From Perkinsus olseni (taxonomy: Eukaryota > Perkinsozoa > Perkinsida > Perkinsidae): 64,000 bases of DNA. Shown piece after piece: positions 1 to 9,901 of the stretch. A program made the translations under genes and the position numbers. Under the pieces are notes generated by a model. The model was given only the letters and a program-made list of their open reading frames with translations. It searched no databases and was not told the DNA's origin. The stretch covers positions 87,537 to 151,536 of the forward strand of contig JABANP010000091.1 in the NCBI GenBank assembly GCA_013115135.1, written 5' to 3'. Numbering within the stretch: the first letter of the stretch is position 1; every line of letters starts with the position of its first letter.

Positions 1-11
1 TTCTACTGATC

Positions 12-468
12 TTGATTGACTACCGCTGGTGCGTCATCTCAGGGTGGCTCCTGCTGCTTTACGGCGTGCTACTGATCTCCTGCTTCCTGTATTGCAGTAT
101 AAATTGGGCCAATCGGCAGACTTCTCCCTCTGTGGTAAGCCTGTCTCAGCCGTACCTGTCCTATGACACCGCATTTACGCAGGTCGCAAGCTTTGCAACC
201 CTCCAACCCGTCGGAACGGGAACCTTCCAGTACTTGGTTACTGGAAAACAGGTCGTAAGCCTGCCCCAGGTAGGGACGCTCCGAGCCGCTAAACGTCGTA
301 GGCATTCTTGCTCAGGTCGGAATGTACTTATTCGTTGTGGTTGGTGTGGTATTAGTATCGGTTGGACATCCACGAGAGCAGGAGCCAATCAAGTCTAGCG
401 ATGATGAGAAGGAGACGCTTGCAAGCGACCTCGAGGATGGTGTTGCCGTCGAGGACGAACTCGAGTGA
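12..468 (+). CDS. C-terminal end of a membrane protein (partial, enters from the left)
   Basis: The best-supported part is the last exon, about 274-468. It encodes a hydrophobic stretch (MYLFVVVGVVLVSVG) followed by a charged tail rich in Asp and Glu that ends at a TGA at 466-468. This looks like a last transmembrane helix with a cytosolic acidic tail. Upstream, another hydrophobic run (GWLLLLYGVLLISCFLYC, about 45-100) is open in a different frame, so at least one intron joins the two; CAG acceptors are present near 95 and 268. The 5' end lies outside the window, so the family cannot be named. A transporter or other multi-pass protein would fit, but that is a guess. Confidence 0.5.
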
Positions 469-1255
469 AGTCCTAGCACGCTAAGTCAGCCGTCCGGTTA
501 ATCGCAGAGGAGCACACTTTCTACTTCGAGCTAGCAGGGAACTTATTTTCCTACTTGCTCAATTCGCTGAGACAATTGCCATCATTTCTTCTTTTCCTCT
601 GTGCCTAGGCCGAGTAGCACATCACGTTTGTCTTCTCGGCAAATGCCGTTGAAATGCTTCATTCAAGATTTTTCGTACCTTAGGAGAAGCAGTAGTGGCG
701 AGTTATCGGTGTTCTGCCGAAGTAAGCGGTTCACGAAGTTCAAAATCACGAGCCCGCCTAACTAACCAAGTCATTTCGTTTTACTGTTCGATTGTCGCAA
801 TTATCCTGCCTTGGCGCTCACTCGGAGGGGTTGAGTTGTTGCTCCCGAAGGTGGTAACATATCGGAGCTCTCACTCGTAGGCAGGGTGAGTTCCTAGGCG
901 TAGTCACTAACCATTAATGCCGCCGGTCCTGCTGGAAGCCTCGCTCCAACCTCTGCGTTCCCTACCAAGGACCATCTGCCATAAACCCTTCTCAACAGTG
1001 CAGGTGCGATGATCGGATTTGGCTTGAACACCAAACCCTGCCCACTTCTCTCCAGGCACTGGTAGCTTCACGAGGCGAGGACACTGAACGGCTTCCCATT
1101 CATGCGGAAAGACCAGCGAAGTTTCCGTGCCTCGGCGATGCAGGAAGCGATGGCGTCCAGATCGCCTCGGTGTTCGACAAAATCAAGCACCGCAGGAGGT
1201 AGCCTTACAGGAGCTCCGAAAAGATCCACTCCGTTTCGAGTCCAGGAGAGGCGGT
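469..1255. other. Intergenic stretch, nothing recognised
   Basis: Only short chance frames are present. An open minus-strand frame at 1068-1286 reads plausibly as protein but has no recognisable motif and overlaps the likely first exon of the next gene. Confidence 0.4.
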
Positions 1256-1259
1256 AGGA

Positions 1260-2786
1260 CGGCCGTGGCGTTGTACACCCCGCCAAGTCAGCTGAATGGA
1301 GTGAGCGAGTTCGCGGAGAGCCGCGACATCTCGCTACAATTCACGTACATTTCTCGAGCACAGGTGAGTGGGCAGAGGCTCGCTCCTTGCGGTGGAAGCA
1401 GTAAACAGGCAGACATTCTCATGAATGCTCAGGGTCTCTCCAAAGGCCCGATTCGTAGCGAATGGGTTGTTACCTTCAGATTCGGGATATATCGGTATGG
1501 CACTCGATCAGCTACCAAACTATGCGCCAGCTGAAGCTACTGAACACCACCGACATCTCGGCGGTCGCCAGAGCTATGGCCTTCATGGGTTACCGGGACA
1601 CTTTCCTCCTAAATGGCTTGGCTGATGCCATGTGGTGCTTAGCAAAAGTGACCTGCCGGACGATCTTCTGCGCACCCTTTATGGCCCAATTTACTGTGTT
1701 GGAATCGCCAATAGTCCTCGTCAGGTCAGACGAGGCAGATTGTTCGACTCGGCGGAGATACTACATTCATTCCGAAAGCTCAACTTCATCCCGAGGATGC
1801 ACGCGCTGGATGCCATAACAGCGGACTTGAGGCGCCAGGGCTGGGACAGATATAAGTGGCGTAGCGCCGATATTGCCAAGATATTCATGTACGTCCCGGG
1901 AGCCCTCACCTTCACGGTGTTGTCGCTCAGGGCTCGCTCGTTGTTGTCGTGTCGCCGTATTGCGATCCAATACCGCCGTTCTGTGAGAATAACCGGGGAT
2001 CGTGGCGATAGCGTACCTGCTCACTGTTGGTCCCTTGCGATGGCTTTTGTTCGAGAAGTTGTAGGACCTGACGGCGTTTATGCGCATGAGGGAGATGGCG
2101 GTTTGCAGGGATTGAACCCGGGTCTATAGATCGTGTGAATAGCGGCTTTGTTTTGTACTCCTCAGGTACTACTCATCTCTGCCACCGCGTGTTTGCCGAG
2201 AAGCTCCGTGACCAAGCCTTCCTCCAGGACTTGGAGGCCCACGTCGAGACCAAGCTCGGCCGTATGTCCGCTAGAGACATCTCCCTTATATCTCGTTCTA
2301 CCTCCATCAGCCTTGACCGATTGACGGAGGCCTTCCTTCGTTCGAAGGAAATCCGTACAGGAAACCTACTGTATTTCTGCATCACCTTGTTGAAGGCGGA
2401 TATCACCAGACCCCCTGTCAATTTCATGAATCGTCTAAGGCGTGAGATCGACTCTACCTTCACGCAGTTGAAGCCGGCCCACATCGAGCGCTTCCTGCAT
2501 GTGTTCATGAACTTCGAGTGCTTCAGCGATGACAGGATACTCATCTGTCTCGCCCGGGCGACCGAGTCCAATCTGGAACGCATGAGTCAGCGTAGACTGC
2601 GGTCGATATTATTGGCCTTCCACAGGCTGTGCAAACCAACTAACTCCTTGTTGCCGCAACTAGCCAGCTCGAGTCCGGGCTGCAGTTCCGAGAGAGGCCA
2701 TTCACGCTGAGACCATCGCGTTGCTGATGCGTGCATTTGCTGTGGAGTCGCCTCTGAAGCAACAACAGAATACCAGGTTGATCCTC
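1260..2786 (+). CDS. Helical-repeat protein, OPR/FASTK-like (organellar RNA-binding type), 5' end uncertain
   Basis: Exons carry degenerate alpha-helical repeats of the octotricopeptide/FASTK kind, with repeated 'RDIS' starts and Leu-spaced helices, for example about 1300-1360 (ESRDISLQFTYIS), 1480-1630 (RDISVWHSISYQTMRQLKLL), 1632-1915 and 2166-2628. Such repeats bind organellar RNA in algae and alveolates. Likely introns are about 1362-1405 (GTGAGT donor), 1915-2165, and about 2628-2688 (GTGCAA donor with an AACTAAC-like branch site). Near 1630 the frame changes by -1 or +2 with no suitable intron. The reading then continues in the frame of the next entry's neighbour to about 2786. This and the entry at 2788 may be one gene; the reasons to split them are a good start codon and a presequence at 2788. 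No RAP domain is seen. Confidence 0.55.
2108..2122 (-). repeat. tRNA-like B-box core inside an intron
   Basis: On the minus strand this 15-mer reads CCCGGGTTCAATCCC, which contains a match to the RNA polymerase III B box. The same 15-mer occurs in a GCSH intron at 21872-21886. No complete tRNA fold is present, so it is probably part of a tRNA-derived dispersed repeat. Confidence 0.4.
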
Positions 2787-2787
2787 A

Positions 2788-4333
2788 ATGATCTTGGGCA
2801 GACAGCTGGTGGAGCGACTCAGTTTGACCGGACGAACTGCAGCGACAAGGCACCCCATCACCTCGGAGGTCAACACCGTGGAAGAGTGCGCGGGCTCTGT
2901 ATTTGAGAACAGAGTTTCTAAATCGCTGGAAGTAGTGGAGTCGGTCGAAGACAACACACCTTCTGCTGCTGCGGTTGGTGATCGTTCGGGGCGAAACGAG
3001 CCCCCGCCCTGTCGCGTAGTCCAGTCGAGTTCCACGGTACTGCGGTCTGAGCCCTCGCCACGAGTAGCAGACACTCAGCGTATTCCCAGTGTACGCTATA
3101 AGCCCGTTGATCCAGCTCTTGGTGCCGAGGATGGCCTGGATGAGGACCAGTTGGCAGTACTCAAGCAGATGGAGGAGGAAGTGCAGCTCCTCCGAGACAT
3201 AAGGGAGCAGGAGATTGCTGGCGAAAACGTGTCCGTCGGCGATGTCCCAGAGACCGTCGACCTTGGGCCACGAGGAGAGTACGACGACTTCATCAACTCT
3301 GATAGAGTTCCTCGACTGATGCACGTGGTAGCCGGCAAGCACCCGGCGCACCACCGGTTGATCCGCAAGTTGGGGCGAATGGAAAAGAAGCTGGCTGATC
3401 TTTATCCGGAAACCGATAGCGGAGAGCCAGCGGTGAAGTCGCGAGAATACCAAGAAGTGGTGCGACGGTGGAAAAGTCGAAAATCTAGGGAACTCACAGG
3501 AGAGGAGAAGCACCGATTAGCTGCAGGTTTCGAGAAGTTCACAATTCGATGGCGAAAGTGGCGACGAAAGATCCTGGCGAAGTACTCCCATGTGGACTTC
3601 GACTCTGTGGCGAGAAATGGTCCGGGTAAATTAGAACGGCGGGTCGCTCGTCCGAAGAAGCTGGCGTATAATCAGAAGTCCTACTTGGCTCTGAGGAAGA
3701 GTGCTGCTTTGGCAGAGGCCTTGAAGGACACGCAGGGCCTGTCCTGTCGATCTCAGGTGTATGAGTCTCTGGCCCACAATGCGGTTGAACATGTCCGTGC
3801 TATCACAGATGCCGAAACAGCTTTGGAAGAGTTTTCTCAGCTCGTGTTGGCCATCGTGTCAAGCAAGGAGCCCTTAGGCGAGGCATACGGGGCACTTATT
3901 TGCTGGGTTCCAGGAGGCCCTGAATAGAGAGACTGCCCATGGATCGTATGTGAGACTGGTGACAGCCTACGTGGACCTGGTTCTCTCGGCCCGCACGATT
4001 AATGAGAGCATTGCTCGGTCGCTACTGGATAAGTGCTTGGACGACCCGACTGTGCGGCCCAATGACCTTCTACTGCATGCCTGTCCTATAACCACGCTAG
4101 CCTATCTACATGGTCAACGGCGAGAAGAACTGCAGCATCGCTTGGCGAGTGCCCTGGCGACTCCTTCCACCGAGGCACTCTCCTCAGCGTCAACTTTACA
4201 GGATTCTGTCGCTTGCCTCCAGCTTCTGGGGGAGGATATCGGGCCTGTCTGTGAACGCCTATCGCTGAAGACGGAGAATGTCGAGAGAGCGGCCGCTGCG
4301 ATACGAACACGGTTGTTGAAAGTTTCTGCATGA
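2788..4333 (+). CDS. Helical-repeat protein with mitochondrial-type N-terminus
   Basis: ATG at 2788 opens a 379-codon frame that begins with an Arg/Ser/Thr-rich, acid-poor leader (MILGRQLVERLSLTGR), typical of a mitochondrial presequence. An acidic linker follows (about residues 30-150), then a Lys/Arg-rich coiled segment (about 190-290), then Leu-rich helices resembling OPR repeats (SAALAEALKDTQGL onwards). Near 3850-3900 the frame moves by +1. A 34-base GTGTTG...TTAG intron at about 3841-3874 would restore it, and the last exon then runs to TGA at 4331-4333. Its neighbour at 1260-2786 has the same repeat type and may be the same gene. The function is inferred as organellar RNA handling from repeat type and targeting leader only. 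Confidence 0.55.
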
Positions 4334-5143
4334 CGTTTCTATCTCGGTCTTGTCGGGTTGCGTCTCAGCCAAGTACCATTCGGTGCTCCACCTGATTGAG
4401 CAAACCAGTTACGGGCCTTCTTGCCGAGGGGTGCTTCCAGGCTACGGGCCCTATCTGAGCCCGAAGCCTACTAGTCAACCAAGGAGAGCTGCGAAACTTA
4501 CGTGTAACCGAGCTCGCATCAACACGGCGGTGCTGATAGCGGGATTATTAGCGATGATCAGCGGGTAGAGTGTAAGCGTTCATCCCGATGCACTGTGGCT
4601 AGTCAAGGCAGAGTTGGAACGATAGAGGCGAACCCAATCCGGCTCAACTTTCGGATACGTTCTCAAGCGAGATCGATGACACTTACGCATCCTGCGAGGT
4701 AGACGTTGTGAAATAAAAGATCAGATGGAGGAGTGGGCATCTGCTCGGTAAAACGCAGTAGCCACTGAAGTTGATCGTAGCTATCATTGGTCACGACAAT
4801 GGTGCAGGGTTGCCACTACGGTACACTGGCCCGTGCAGTACTGCATGAACGTTCCAAGAGCTCCCCGGAGAGGTCGGATGAAATCGGATTCACCGGCAAG
4901 ACCAGGAAGCTGAGTGCAAGGAGAGCGAATAACTGTCCTGTTCTGACTCGCACTGAGACTGTACGCAAGCGCAAAGCTTAGCGGGTCTGACATGTGCGTG
5001 CCACGAAATGAGCAACCCCAACAACGTTGGTACTCCCACTAGCAACATAAAAGTTTGGGAGAGTGCGTGACGAGCTCGGTGGAGCTTGCTGCTCGCTGTA
5101 GTCGAACTTGCCGCTCCCAGGTTCCCAACTCCCGTCTCTTCGG
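4334..5143. other. Intergenic stretch, nothing recognised
   Basis: Short frames only. It should contain the promoter and 5' leader of the secreted-protein gene starting at 5144, but no motif stands out. Confidence 0.5.
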
Positions 5144-6786
5144 ATGCGACTCTCATCGGTCGGCCCGCTAATGCTGATCTGTGTGTCGGCTCTTGTGATG
5201 GGCGAGCATCACTACGAGTTTCAAGTCGAAATGAGGAATTACTGCATTGACGATCTTCGAGATCCTTTCGGTGAACCCTTACCCTGCCGGAAGTCCATGG
5301 AGGTGGAGACGTTGGGTTTCACACTTCCTGGTAGGGAAGACGGGGTGCTCACGACAAGAAGCCACGTGATTGCCGCCGCTGGCTACGAAGTCTCGGTAGA
5401 CTCTCACCCCAGTCATCCGTATCAGTACTTCATGAATATCAGGACACCAGACACCTACCGCGTGGAGCACCTGATTGACGGCCGAAGCGTTCTGGTTGGT
5501 GAAGTCCCATCACACCCACAGGTCGCCCCGGCCCTCCACTCGGTCGCCGATCTTGAAGAAGATGGATGGACCTTCCTGCAGATGAACTGTGGTGGGAGAG
5601 TTTGTGAAGATGTTTGGATCAAGAAGAGTATTGTCAAGTCCGATGAATCCCCTGGCACTGATTTCACGATCATGTACGCCAGCAACATCATGCCCGATAC
5701 GTGGTCCTTCTACCTGCGCCATGACGATGGAACACCATTGCGTATTGTGGCTACAAATGAGAGGCATGGCGGGACCGTCCATCAGGAGATTTTTTTCACC
5801 AAGTTTGTGAATCGCTCTGGGCAGCCGACTTTGACGGAGGCTCGGCAGCATTTGTTCGACGTCTATCTCATCAAACGGGGCCCCGAACCATCTACTTCTG
5901 CCGAGGATAGAAAACTCCTCGGGCACACGGAAAACTTCAAGGAGCTGTTGTTATCTGGCACGGTTCCTGTGGCGTCGAGGATTCCCTCCATTGCATCAGA
6001 TTGGATTCCTGAATCGGCAGTTCGGCGATAATGATGCCATCCCTTACGACGTTGTTGAGCCGGGCTCGGCTGCAGATGTGTACTTCTCTGCTGCTAGTAA
6101 CAAGCGATCTTTGAGGCAAGTACTCGATGTCGAGTACCCAGAGGGATGCCTAGAAGACAGTGAATCTGATAAGTACTGCCTGTCCGTTGTAGGCAACACG
6201 GACTTTTCCGAGTTGGCATTCGAGCTTGAGGCTACTATCCGTATACCAGATATCGGTGATAAGATGCTTAGTCTGGAGCTAAAGTTTGGTGCTCTCCTAG
6301 ATATCGACGACTTGATCCTCGACTTCACTCTTGGAGGTGCTGGATGTGCACTCGTGTGGCAGGTTGGTGCTCGCTTTGGCCTTTACCGTGACGGTCTGCT
6401 TTGAAACCGATATTTCTGGTGACGATCTGTTCGACTCTGACGATTGGGTATTTGCAGGTAAAATATTACTCTCCGTCAGCTTCAGCATGAGAGTGAGCAA
6501 GACCGACCTTATCGAGGTCAAGATCGAAGGTTCGATCGACTGCAAAGCATCTGCTTCCACCAACTTCCAAGCTGTCGGAATGCTCGGTGTCAGTATCTCG
6601 CCTCCCATCGGTGCAGCTGGTATGGCGCTCGACCTCACCGCTGAAACCCCTCATCTTCTGTCCAGCGATTGGGAGTTCGCTTCTGGTATTGAGTTCTCTC
6701 TGTCGATTACCATCTTCTCCTGGAAACCAAGTATGAGCCGAAGATTCCCCCTGTGGCAAGCCGGTCGTAAAGCTGTTGAGGTTTAG
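5144..6786 (+). CDS. Secreted protein, tandem paralogue A (family not recognised)
   Basis: The ATG at 5144 was chosen because it starts a clean signal peptide (MRLSSVGPLMLICVSALVMG) with cleavage expected before EHHYEF. The in-frame codon at 5108 adds a Pro-rich prefix with no counterpart in paralogue B. The mature protein is about 525 residues and has conserved Cys in the N-terminal part (YCIDD, PCRKS, MNCGG..CED) and near the middle (KYCLSV, GCALVWQ). It ends RRFPLWQAGRKAVEV. Two +1 frame breaks interrupt it: about 6017, where B is intact, and about 6366, at exactly the same place as in B. No GT-AG intron fits the second one. Third-position divergence with conserved protein on both sides argues that it is expressed. 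It is probably extracellular; no enzyme motif is visible. Confidence 0.7.
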
Positions 6787-7397
6787 CCTGGCGAGTGGGA
6801 TATCCTGACAGATTGTCACCGACATCGAGCTTTTAGCTCTTTCCGCCAACGCGTGCAAAATCCTACATTCAAAGTGCTATCACTCAGAATTATGAAGTGT
6901 TCATGTGACCAATCACATTTTTTCTTACTGCTGCAGGGTTCGCCTCTCTCAAAGGGCGTGTATCTCACCAAGCGGTACCGTTTTTACCACAGCCTTTTGC
7001 CCCTGCCAGTAGCCATCTCTGAGAGTTTATGTTATCAGTTGATTGTATCCGATTGCGTGTGTCATCCGGGGCAGTGGTAAATTGGTTAGCTGGAGAGCAG
7101 CCCTTACAGGCTATTGCCGGTGCAGGCCTGTAGAGAGCGGTAGACAGGGAGGCAACGGTTATGACCGTGAGCTTTCAACCTAGAGGTGACTTGTTGCGAA
7201 TGGGTCTCACCTCGGTAATAGATAGCTCTACCTCATAACGCCAGAGAGTTCGGAGCATAAGCTGGATCAACTGAGCCAACGATCGCTTGGCATGTGCCTT
7301 GACGAGCGAAATAAGAGTCCCCTTGTGACACTGGTTGCTCTCTCAAACCCGTATCAATATCCTCTCGAGAGGCCATCAAGACTCCTGCCGTTGTATA

Positions 7398-7427
7398 ATA
7401 AGCTAGTCGTCGTCACGACTAGCTTAT
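7398..7427. repeat. Perfect 13-bp inverted repeat with 4-base loop
   Basis: ATAAGCTAGTCGT (7398-7410) is followed after CGTC by its exact reverse complement (7415-7427). It lies in the spacer between the two secreted-protein paralogues. It could be an RNA hairpin in the 3' end of gene A or a cruciform; no T-run follows. Confidence 0.75.
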
Positions 7428-7850
7428 CGTCGTCCACTCTGTGTTTTTCGTCGGCCTGGTGCTCCTCGTTTGCAAAGTAGAGCGTGATACCTCCTGCGCC
7501 ATTTCCCTGGATGCCGAGAGTCTCCGTAGTCGGCTTCCCAGGCTTAGTTTCAGTCATTGAGACTCACGGCAGTATCGTGGCCTAATCGTCTCGAGTGAGG
7601 TTACGGCTTGCTGGCAGTTGTGCTGCAACACAATTCCTGTTCAAAGGTGATAGCCCGCACTGCGGTGGCGAAGAAGAGGTGCAGCACTCGAGGACCTAGA
7701 TGGACCGCTCGGCTCTCAGTCGCATGGGGGCTTCAACACTTTGGAAGTGTGAGAGAACATGGACTACCAGCTGCATATAGAGCCCAAGTCTGCGTCTGTG
7801 ATAAGTAGACGGTTTGATGTCACCGATTTGCACGCGAGTGTTGTGACGCT

Positions 7851-7878
7851 CAGCCGTGATTCCGACGCGTCACGGCTG
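7851..7878. repeat. 9-bp inverted repeat upstream of secreted paralogue B
   Basis: CAGCCGTGA (7851-7859) pairs perfectly with TCACGGCTG (7870-7878) across a 10-base loop, about 110 bases before the ATG at 7986. It could be a palindromic protein-binding site or a leader hairpin. Confidence 0.55.
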
Positions 7879-7985
7879 GCCGGACGTATTTAGCGGTGCG
7901 TAGGACGGAACCAGCTGACTGTCCCTGCTAACCCGCATCACGCAGTCCGCTTATTGTTCTCAGGGTGCTTCTGAGTCTCCCCACC

Positions 7986-9635
7986 ATGCGAGTCCCATCA
8001 TTGTACCCGATTTGGCTCTTCTGTTCATCAGTGTCCGTGGCCGGCGAGCACCACTACGAGTTTCAAGTCGAAACAAGGCATTACTGCATCGACGATCTCC
8101 TGGATCATAACGGGGAACCGGTGCCCTGCCGGAAGTCCATGGAAGCGGAGACGTTGGGTTTGACACTTCCTGGTAGGGAAGACGGGGTGCTCACGACGAG
8201 AAGCCACGTGATTGCCGCCGCTGGCTACGAAGTCTCCGGTAGACTCTCACCCCAGTCATCCGTATCAGTACTTCATGAATACCAGGACACCAGACACCTA
8301 CCGCGTGGAGCACCTGATAGACGGCCGAAGCGTTCTGGTTGGTGAAGTCCCATCACACCCACAGGTCGCCCCGGCCCTCCCCTCGGTCTCCGATCTTGAA
8401 GAAGATGGATGGACCTTCCTGCAGATGAACTGCGAAGGGTACATTTGCGAAGATGTTTGGATCAAGAAGAGTATGGTTGAGCCGTCTGTTGCTACTGGTG
8501 TCCACCTTACGGGAATTTACGCCAGCAACATCATGCCCGACATGTGGACTATTTACCTGCGCCATGACGATGGAACACCATTGCGTATTGTGGCTACAAA
8601 TGAGAGACATGGCGGGACCGTCCATCAGGAGATTCTCTTCACCAAGTTTAAGAAACGTGCTGGCACGCTTTCGATGATGGAGGTTCGCGAGCGCATGTTT
8701 GGCGTCTATCTCATCAATGACGACGTCAATTCATTCGCCCATGCCGAGGTGGAGAAGCTAAGCGGGCACACGCACCACTTCAAGGAGCAACTGTTCGCTG
8801 GCATGGTTCCCGTTGCGTCGAGGATTCCCCCCGTGGTCTCAGATTGGATTCCCCAAGCGCATTTCGACACTATGGGGGCCATCCCTTACGACGTTGTGGA
8901 GCCCGGCAGCGCTGCGGCTTCTTATTTCTTCGCTACCAGTACCAGGCGATCATTGGTCGAGATGTTCGACTTCGAGTACCCGAAGAGCTGTCTCAAGCGT
9001 GGTCAGTCCGACAAGTACTGCTTGTCCGTGGTAGCTAATAAGAGTGTCTCGAATGAGCAGTTCGAGCTCGATACAGAGATACGGATGGCTGATGTTCATG
9101 ATCGTAGCCGAAGTGCGGAGTTCAGCCTGGTCGCTGTTCTAGGCTCGAAGCCACACAGCGAGTTGGCACTGGACTTCTCTCTCAAAGCTAGAGGGTGCGC
9201 AGTGGTATGGCAGGCCGGTATCAAAAGTCAGTCTAACTGTAACAGTCTGCCTTGCAGCTGATGCTTCTGGTCATGACCTTTTCGACTCTGCGACAAGATC
9301 TTTTCCAAGGTTCCATAGCCGCCTCCGTCATCTTCAACATAAAAATAAGCCAAATAAACCTGCCCGTAGGGGTTAGAGTTGATGGGGTTGTTGCCTGTGC
9401 GGCGTATCCTTCTAACAACATCACTGCTATGGGAAAGCTCGGTATCACCGTCTCTGTCCCTCACGGTGGAGCTACCATGGCTTTTGACCTGACCGCTACG
9501 ACGACTCATCATCTCCCGAACAATTGGGAGTTTGCTTCCGGTGCCAGTTTCTCCGTATGGGTGAACTTCTTGTTCTGGAAGCCACGCTTCAACCGTAGAT
9601 TTCCTCTATGGCACGCAGGCCTCAAGACTGCATGA
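7986..9635 (+). CDS. Secreted protein, tandem paralogue B (same family as 5144-6786)
   Basis: The ATG at 7986 begins a signal peptide (MRVPSLYPIWLFCSSVSVAG), again followed by EHHYEFQVE. The protein aligns with paralogue A over its full length. Shared blocks include LPGREDGVLTTRSHVIAAAG, HPYQYFMN, AIPYDVVEPGSAA, SDKYCLSVV and a C-terminal WEFASG...RRFPLWHAG. It is interrupted by three +1 frame breaks: about 8238 (extra G; A reads straight through), about 9217 (shared with A) and about 9296 (A has no extra base). Blocks from about 8240 to 8500 are almost identical to A, while later parts are well diverged, which suggests recent partial gene conversion. It may be functional or decaying; the shared break argues for function, the private ones for decay or sequence errors. 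Confidence 0.65.
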
Positions 9636-9901
9636 GGTCAACTTATCGAGCACCACTCTTGGCCGTACACTCCTTTCAATGTAGATCTTACCCGGTGTTT
9701 GACGTGTTGTTATTCAGATTTCCGAAATATTCATAAGTTCGTTTCTGGGGGTTTTTCTTTTCCAAAGTACGGTGTAGCTCACAGCCAAATATTGTTCTGA
9801 GGTAAGTCCCGCATCCCTAGCAGTAGCTATTGATGAGTTTTTATCTCCTCCACTGTTCGTTGCGTTAACCAAGTGGATTACTCCCTATGCACGCTGATTT
9901 A

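Larger units (their letters stand above)
6787..7985. other. Spacer between the tandem secreted-protein genes
   Basis: About 1.2 kb without a convincing gene. It holds two strong inverted repeats, described separately at 7398-7427 and 7851-7878. A TGGTAAATTGGTTAG string near 7075 resembles a tRNA A box, but no tRNA fold follows. Confidence 0.5.

Noticed and set aside
1068..1286. Minus-strand frame with protein-like composition
   Set aside because: It is short, has no motif, overlaps the likely first exon of the plus-strand repeat gene and has no splice partners.
2785..3513. 242-codon minus-strand frame opposite the helical-repeat gene
   Set aside because: It is the antisense shadow of the plus-strand frame, which has a start codon, a targeting leader and biased acidic/basic segments.
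3841..3900. +1 frame break in the second helical-repeat gene
   Set aside because: A 34-base GTGTTG...TTAG intron of length 3n+1 can explain it, so it is not counted with the unexplained breaks.
7070..7140. Possible tRNA gene (A-box-like TGGTAAATTGGTTAG)
   Set aside because: No B box, T arm or acceptor stem at the right distance.
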